From JBBRHF01 sp038223055 (lineage in GTDB: Bacteria > Actinomycetota > Actinomycetes > JACCUZ01), in contig JBBRHF010000162.1 of NCBI GenBank assembly GCA_038223055.1, forward strand, positions 1-9,980: DNA of 9,980 nucleotides. Reading direction: 5' to 3'. A model generated the notes under the pieces. That model ran no database searches. It saw only the letters and a list, made by a program, of their open reading frames with translations, and was not told the DNA's origin. Both the position numbers and the translations under genes were made by a program. Every line of letters starts with the position of its first letter. Within the stretch, counting starts at the first letter, position 1. This document shows positions 6,762 to 9,980 of the stretch, piece by piece.

Positions 6762-6779
6762 TTGACACGTACGTGTCAA
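6762..6779. promoter_or_regulatory. 18-bp perfect palindrome, likely operator
   Basis: TTGACACGTACGTGTCAA is self-complementary and starts with a -35-like TTGACA on both strands. It lies 20 bases upstream of the ATG at 6741 and its GGGGGAG ribosome binding site. The length and symmetry fit a homodimeric repressor of the TetR or GntR type, but no regulator gene is in the window. The minus-strand gene is the expected target. Confidence 0.6.
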
Positions 6780-6877
6780 CGTCGCGGGTCATGTTGGGGA
6801 TCGGGACGGTCGGGGATCGGCCCGCAACGGCTGGGTCGACATCCGACTATCGCCCCTTGCCAGGTCTCACGGTGTTG

Positions 6878-7016
6878 CTATCCGTCGACCGGACACCCGG
6901 GGGTGAGCGTGCAGGTCGAACAGCACTCGCAGGTCCCCGCGGCGCCGCCGTCCTCGGGATAGGGGCTTGCCACACGAACACCGCCGCTCGGTGGTCGCGT
7001 CGTGGGGTGGTGTCAT
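6878..7016 (-). pseudogene. Small Cys-rich protein (~45 aa), probable zinc binder, with one frameshift
   Basis: ATG 7016 follows an outstanding GAAGGAGG at 6 bases. The frame gives MTPPHDATTERRCSCGKPL. A one-base change at about 6958-6963 then leads to PEDGGAAGTCECCSTCTLTPGCPVDG and a TAG at 6878-6880. In this join the Cys spacing is C-x-C...C-x-CC-x2-C...C, typical of a small zinc-binding domain. Without the shift the ATG frame runs as an Arg-rich stretch to a TGA further on and loses these cysteines. I do not know the family. It sits between parB and the SprT-like remnant on the same strand. Confidence 0.45.
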
Positions 7017-7040
7017 CTCGTCCTCCTTCGTGCCGGCTGT

Positions 7041-7067
7041 CGCACCCGAACAATACTGTTAGGTGCG
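7041..7067. promoter_or_regulatory. Inverted repeat upstream of the Cys-rich gene
   Basis: CGCACC (7041-7046) pairs with GGTGCG (7062-7067). Between them lies AACAATACTGTT, itself nearly symmetric (AACA...TGTT). It lies 25-50 bases before the ATG at 7016. On the minus strand it contains CTAACAGTAT, which resembles CTAATAGTAG upstream of parA (about 6183-6192). A shared promoter -10 or operator element is possible. Confidence 0.35.
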
Positions 7068-7140
7068 TTGGGAGTCACTGTTCTGGGCGGTCGCCGAGGG
7101 CGCCGTGATTCGTACCGGTCCGCGCTGGATGCGCGTCCTT

Positions 7141-7178
7141 GCGACCCTAACGTCACTGATACTGCCGTTAGGGGTCGC
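7141..7178 (-). terminator. Hairpin 18 bases after the parB stop, likely terminator
   Basis: GCGACCCTAACG (7141-7152) and CGTTAGGGGTCGC (7166-7178) form a 12-bp stem with one bulged base and a 13-base loop. It sits just beyond the parB stop at 7197. There is no U tract, which is common in actinobacterial terminators. Because the arms include TAACG/CGTTA, an operator for the small gene downstream is an alternative. Confidence 0.5.
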
Positions 7179-7196
7179 AGGGGGCCGTTCCCTGTC

Positions 7197-8488
7197 TCAG
7201 TCGGTCGGGGTCGAGGTGGCGCCGCAGGCTCGGCGTTCCACGTCGGACAGCGTGTAGCCGCAGGCGCTGAGGAATGTGAGGTAGCGGCGGGTGCCGTCGT
7301 CCACCCGACGCCAGGAGCCGATGTGGGTGGCGTCCTCGTAGCCGGCGAGGACCAGGGCCAGGCCGAGCACTTGTGCGCGGGCCTCGCTGGCCTGGTCGAT
7401 GAGGGCGCCGATGCCGCCGCTGCGCCCGTAGGTGGTGCCCTCGGCGGCGCCGAGCAGGTCCGCGGCCAGGTGGTTGGCGCCGAGGCGGGCCACCGTCTCG
7501 GCGTGCAACGCGAGCGCGGAGCCGACCAGGGCGGCGGCGCCCTTGGGGGCGGTCTTGCGGGTCAGGAACGTGGCCACCCACTCCCGGCGAACTGCCTCCG
7601 CGCGACCGCCACGCCTTGTTGGACTCGATGACGTCGCGGCGCTCGGCCCTGGCCGCCTCGGCCTGCTCCGGTGGCAGGTCGGCCATCGTCGGCCGGTCGG
7701 TGCCCGAGTCGTAGCCTCGGTAGCGGGCCTGGTGCCCGTTGCCTGCGGAGTCGGTGCACACGTGGACCGGGACCAGGTACTGGCCCCACACCGCTCGACG
7801 GGTCGCCCCGCCGACCGTGACCTGGACCACCTGCTCGTCGTCGTTCTCGTCGACCAGGTCCCCGTCGTCGTCGTGATCGAGGACGGGGTCGCCGGTGACG
7901 GGGTCGACGTAGCCACAGGCGCTCCCCACGTAGGCGGCGTGGCCGGGGCAGCCGGCGTGGCCCTCGGCGTCCAGGTCCCCGGGCCTACCAGGAGCTCCAG
8001 CCGCAGCGCTTCCGTGGTTGTGTGCCCGGGGTGCTCGATCACCCTCACCCCGCTCTGGCGCAGTGCCTCGGCGTACTCCGCTTGGTGGCGGGCCTCGTCC
8101 CGCGCGTCGCGCAGCCGCTGGGCGGCGTGGGCGAACTGCCCGGTCCTGGCCGCGAGGACGAGGGCCTGGACGGCTTCGGGGTCGTCCTCGACCTCCGCGA
8201 GGGTCGCGGCCTGCGCGAGGTCGAGGAAGTCGTAGCGGTCCGCCGCGGCCCGCGCCAGCTCCGAGCGGCCAGGGGTGAGGGCGGCGTCAACGTCGGCGCG
8301 GCGGGTCTTGGTGCGTTTGGCGATCTGGTCGGCGGAGACACCAAACGCTGACAGCTGGGCCATCACGGCCACCTGCTCGGCGGTGCTGAGCCCGGCCCGG
8401 TGCTCGTTCTCGGCCCACTGCGCGACCAGCCGGGTGGCCTGGGCCGCGTCGTCGGTGGCCTCGTTGGGGCGCCGGTAAGAATCGTGTC
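7197..8488 (-). pseudogene. ParB/KorB-like plasmid DNA-binding protein, N-terminus missing, two compensating frameshifts
   Basis: The recognisable protein starts at RRPNEATDDAAQ, then LVAQWAENEHRAGLSTAEQV, the helix-turn-helix SAFGVSADQIAKRTKTRRADVD, YDFLDLAQAATLAEVEDDPE, and the Cys/His pairs GHAGCPGHAAYV and VHVCTDSAGNGH. NKAW, FLTRKTAPKGAAALVGSALA and a helical C-terminus ending ATSTPTD follow. This is the layout of the long ParB proteins of actinobacterial plasmids. The ParB N-terminal nuclease-like domain (about 100 residues) should precede it, but an in-frame TGA and unrelated sequence begin at about 8488. One base is lost in a CCCC/GGG run near 7976-7984 and one gained near 7605; they compensate. 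The acidic insert (VLDHDDDGDLVDENDDEQ) between the Cys/His pairs looks unusual. A partition or transcriptional role is inferred from the family. Confidence 0.75.
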
Positions 8489-8536
8489 ACCAGGGGCAAT
8501 CCCGGATGATCTCGACTGCTTTCGATCGGGAGTAAG

Positions 8537-8576
8537 GACGACACCCTCGGCCAAATATTGGCCGAGGGGCGTCGTC
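8537..8576. terminator. Strong symmetric hairpin, probable bidirectional terminator
   Basis: CCCTCGGCCAA (8544-8554) and TTGGCCGAGGG (8558-8568) form an 11-bp stem around a 3-base loop. Outside, GACGAC (8537-8542) pairs with GTCGTC (8571-8576) after a small bulge. It would be very stable. It stands directly upstream of the truncated parB and could insulate it. A mobile-element end or recombination site is the alternative. Confidence 0.55.
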
Positions 8577-8673
8577 AAGATCTAGCCACCTGAAAGCGGT
8601 GGGTGAACCTCTCGGCAGGCGCTGCTGTGCCCACGTGATCATGAGGCGTGGCGGGCCGGCCCCCAGGCTAAGA

Positions 8674-8699
8674 GGCTCTTCGCAATTGAGGGTGCAGCG
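8674..8699 (+). repeat. ISL3-like terminal repeat, solo end
   Basis: GGCTCTTCGCAATTGAGGG, reading rightward, matches the end at 243-268 (20 of 26 positions by eye, outer eight identical). No transposase gene follows on its inner side within the window; a hypothetical gene ends 31 bases away. It appears to be a solo end left by deletion. Confidence 0.45.
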
Positions 8700-8729
8700 C
8701 TGGTCGGCGCGTGGCAGAACTGGACGGAA

Positions 8730-9278
8730 TCAAGTTCTCGACGACATCGGACGTTGCGCACGACTACCCACCCCCCAAGGGCTCGAGTGGTGGAAGTCGC
8801 GGTGGTGACTGACGTTGCTGAGAGGCTGTGTCAGAGGTACACGGGCGCCGTTGCCCGCTGCGGCGCGGACGCTCGCGGACGTCGTGGCCGCCGCTGCGGC
8901 GCCGAAGCTCGCGGGTGTCTTGGCCGGGGCAACGGTGCCGTTCTGAAGGTAGGCGGTGGCATTCCGCGCGAATTCCTCGCTGACGGTTCCAGCCAGCAGC
9001 ATCTTCGTCAGATCAGCCGGGGTAAGTTCCTTGATCCTGACTCCGGCGGCCAGCTGCTGGGCGCGCATGCTGGCGATGTCGACAGCCTCTTCGGGGAAGG
9101 CCTCATCTTCCAGGGTGGGCCAGTGGAAGGTGAGGCCGCTGGCGGCCTGGAGCATCTTGTGGTCGGCGGGGGTGAGGACACCCGGGCCACCGTGAAGGAG
9201 GTTCTGGCGGGCGAGGGCCGCCTGCGTGGTGCGTCCGATGGAGCTGCTGGTTGTCGCCGCCACGGGGTTGATCTGCAT
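8730..9278 (-). CDS. Hypothetical protein in a unit with a secreted protein
   Basis: 182 residues, cytosolic by appearance: no signal peptide or membrane segment. It opens MQINPVAATTSSSIGRTTQ. A central part (VLTPADHKMLQAASGLTFHW, then MRAQQLAAGVRIKELTPADL and AGTVSEEFARNATAYL) looks globular and helical. From about residue 118 it becomes Ala-rich, and the final 40 residues are low in predicted structure and may have been replaced when the ISL3-like end arrived 31 bases beyond the stop. I believe the central block is conserved in actinomycetes but know no function. ATG 9278 is preceded by AAAGGA. The gap to the upstream secreted-protein stop is 16 bases, so the two are probably co-transcribed and may work together. 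Confidence 0.65.
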   Translation of the reverse strand: MQINPVAATTSSSIGRTTQAALARQNLLHGGPGVLTPADHKMLQAASGLTFHWPTLEDEAFPEEAVDIASMRAQQLAAGVRIKELTPADLTKMLLAGTVSEEFARNATAYLQNGTVAPAKTPASFGAAAAATTSASVRAAAGNGARVPLTQPLSNVSHHRDFHHSSPWGVGSRAQRPMSSRT

Positions 9279-9294
9279 GGCCCTGTCCTTTCGA

Positions 9295-9747
9295 TCAGCT
9301 GTAGTTGACCGTGATGGTGTCGGTGACGTCGACCCCGCCCTTGATGGTTCCGTAGAGGTAGGGGCTGTTGCTCAGCCAGGTGAACTTCATGTAGACCCAG
9401 GTCGTGGCGGGGATGCCGTTGAAGGTTGTGGTGGAACCGCCTGGGTAGTTGGCGGCGACGCAGCCGTAGCCGGTGGCGCAGATCTGGGAGTTCAGGGAGC
9501 CTGGGGCGAGGCCGGGGCGGGTGTAGCTGATGTCGTAGGAGACGCCGGTGATGGTGCTCGTGGCGGGGACGGAGGCCGGTGCGGAGGGTCCGAAGCTGGT
9601 GCGGGTTGCCCCGTGGGTCGTTAAGGTCACGGGGTCGCCTGCGCCGCTTTAGTTGCCGGCCGCCTGGGCAGGCATGGCCAGTCCAACGAGTGTCCCAGCC
9701 GCCAGTGCGGTTGCTGCGGCGGTCTTGAGTGCGTTCTTGATCTTCAC
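9295..9747 (-). pseudogene. Small secreted protein with an in-frame TAA right after the signal peptide
   Basis: GTG 9747, after GGGAGAG, opens a textbook Sec signal peptide: VKIKNALKT, a hydrophobic Ala/Leu core, then AMPAQAAGN with AQA as cleavage site. At 9649-9651 comes TAA. The same frame then continues SGAGDPVTLTTHGATRTSFG, TITGVSYDISYTRPG, ICATGYGCVA and ends GGVDVTDTITVNYS at a TGA (9295-9297). Total is about 150 codons. The mature part is Thr/Ser/Tyr-rich, probably beta, with two cysteines five residues apart that could form a disulfide. One substitution in the TAA would restore an ordinary exported protein. Otherwise a GTG at 9630 would give a version lacking the signal, with no ribosome binding site seen. 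Family not recognised. Confidence 0.65.
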
Positions 9748-9795
9748 GAACTCTCCCGGTGGTCAAAGATCCCAGCAGTGATCACGCTGAGATTC

Positions 9796-9810
9796 TGCGG
9801 CAACGCCGCA
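9796..9810. promoter_or_regulatory. Short palindrome upstream of the secreted-protein gene
   Basis: TGCGGC-AAC-GCCGCA is a 6-bp inverted repeat with a 3-base spacer, 49 bases before the GTG at 9747. It may be an operator or a small hairpin in the leader. No clear -35/-10 pair was recognised around it. Confidence 0.3.
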
Positions 9811-9890
9811 TGGTCTAGATGTCGGCTGGCCATAGTGGGACTTAGCCTGAATCCGTGGACGGGCGGGGTGGGTGTCGGCGTGGGAACGAG

Positions 9891-9980
9891 GAAAGTGCCT
9901 TCTGTACCGGGAGAATCTGGATTGTTGACGTCCGATCCGAACCGGTTCTGGAAGGCACTTTCAGTGAAACTATCTCACGC
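9891..9980 (+). mobile_element. Probable start of an IS1380-type insertion sequence (leader and first codons)
   Basis: The segment has a 12-bp perfect inverted repeat (GAAAGTGCCTTC at 9891-9902, GAAGGCACTTTC at 9951-9962) directly before a GTG that opens a VKLSH reading frame. The right part of the element lies beyond the window. A possible left terminus is CCTGAATCC near 9846, but I cannot fix it. Confidence 0.4.
9964..9980 (+). CDS. Possible IS1380-family transposase, first codons only
   Basis: GTG 9964 follows GGAAGG by 8 bases and gives VKLSH before the window ends. Actinobacterial IS1380 transposases commonly begin MKLSH or MQLSH. Five residues cannot prove the family. The ribosome binding site lies in the right arm of the 12-bp inverted repeat, so translation could be reduced when the hairpin forms. 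Confidence 0.4.

Larger units (their letters stand above)
8489..8729. other. Junction segment between truncated parB and the hypothetical gene
   Basis: No gene is supported here. ParB homology stops at 8488. A minus frame (GQYLAEGVVLTPDRKQSRSS) is open but has no good start signal, and its codons lack the strong G/C third-position bias of the real genes. The stretch holds a strong hairpin (8537-8576) and an ISL3-like end (8674-8699), so it is probably a rearrangement scar. Confidence 0.4.

Noticed and set aside
6507..6962. Plus-strand frame with a DHDHDHDD histidine/aspartate run, possibly metal binding
   Set aside because: The run is the complement of the Val-rich strand of the SprT-like remnant on the minus strand, whose motifs are better supported.
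7063..7257. Plus-strand frame from GTG 7063 (MRWESLFWAVAEG... with a hydrophobic VLATLTSLILPLGVAGG stretch)
   Set aside because: It has fair codon bias and a membrane-like segment but no ribosome binding site, runs through the hairpin at 7141-7178, and ends antisense to the conserved parB C-terminus.
8287..8578. Minus-strand frames beginning near 8544 and 8578 as an N-terminus for the long ParB
   Set aside because: They are in different frames from the helix-turn-helix region, lack ParB motifs, and their codons do not show the local third-position bias.
1..9980. CRISPR array, tRNA or rRNA genes
   Set aside because: No regularly spaced repeat array and no conserved RNA gene segments were seen on reading both strands.

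Overview
The window is very GC-rich. Where reading frames are open, third codon positions are almost all G or C. Actinobacterial ribosome binding sites (GGAGG, GAAGGAGG) precede GTG or TTG starts as well as ATG. Together these indicate an actinomycete. The content is accessory DNA: a plasmid-type maintenance region on the minus strand, flanked by insertion-sequence ends and gene fragments. It fits a plasmid, or an integrated plasmid-derived island that is eroding.

Layout. Positions 1-268 are the 5' end of an ISL3-type insertion sequence. At 290-427 is the 3' remnant of an O6-alkylguanine-DNA alkyltransferase on the plus strand. At 497-815 (minus) is a VbhA-like Fic antitoxin in two frames, with no Fic toxin beside it. 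Positions 816-1191 hold short direct repeats and a weak remnant. At 1192-3330 (minus) is a large FtsX-type ABC permease broken by an in-frame TAG and a frameshift and cut at its 5' end. The core runs leftward on the minus strand: ParB with HTH (7197-8488), a small Cys-rich protein (6878-7016), a SprT-like/zinc-ribbon protein remnant (6240-6741), parA (5384-6169), a small ribbon-helix-helix ParB-like partner (4879-5328), a repeat cluster (4803-4855), and a KfrA-like coiled-coil protein (3543-4784). To the right are an ISL3-like end (8674-8699), a two-gene unit of a hypothetical protein and a secreted protein (8730-9747), and the likely start of an IS1380-type element (9891-9980).

How it fits together. 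ParA plus the small RHH protein, with the repeats between it and kfrA, looks like a plasmid partition cassette: ATPase, centromere-binding protein and candidate centromere or operator. The coiled-coil protein is a plausible accessory partition or nucleoid-like factor. The larger ParB is a second plasmid-type DNA-binding protein.

The most striking property is that most conserved genes are broken by single-base indels or single in-frame stops, while conserved motifs survive on both sides. In parA and in the larger parB two indels compensate each other. Either this is a recently inactivated element or the sequence carries uncorrected indel errors; reads are needed to decide. I found no tRNA, rRNA or CRISPR array.
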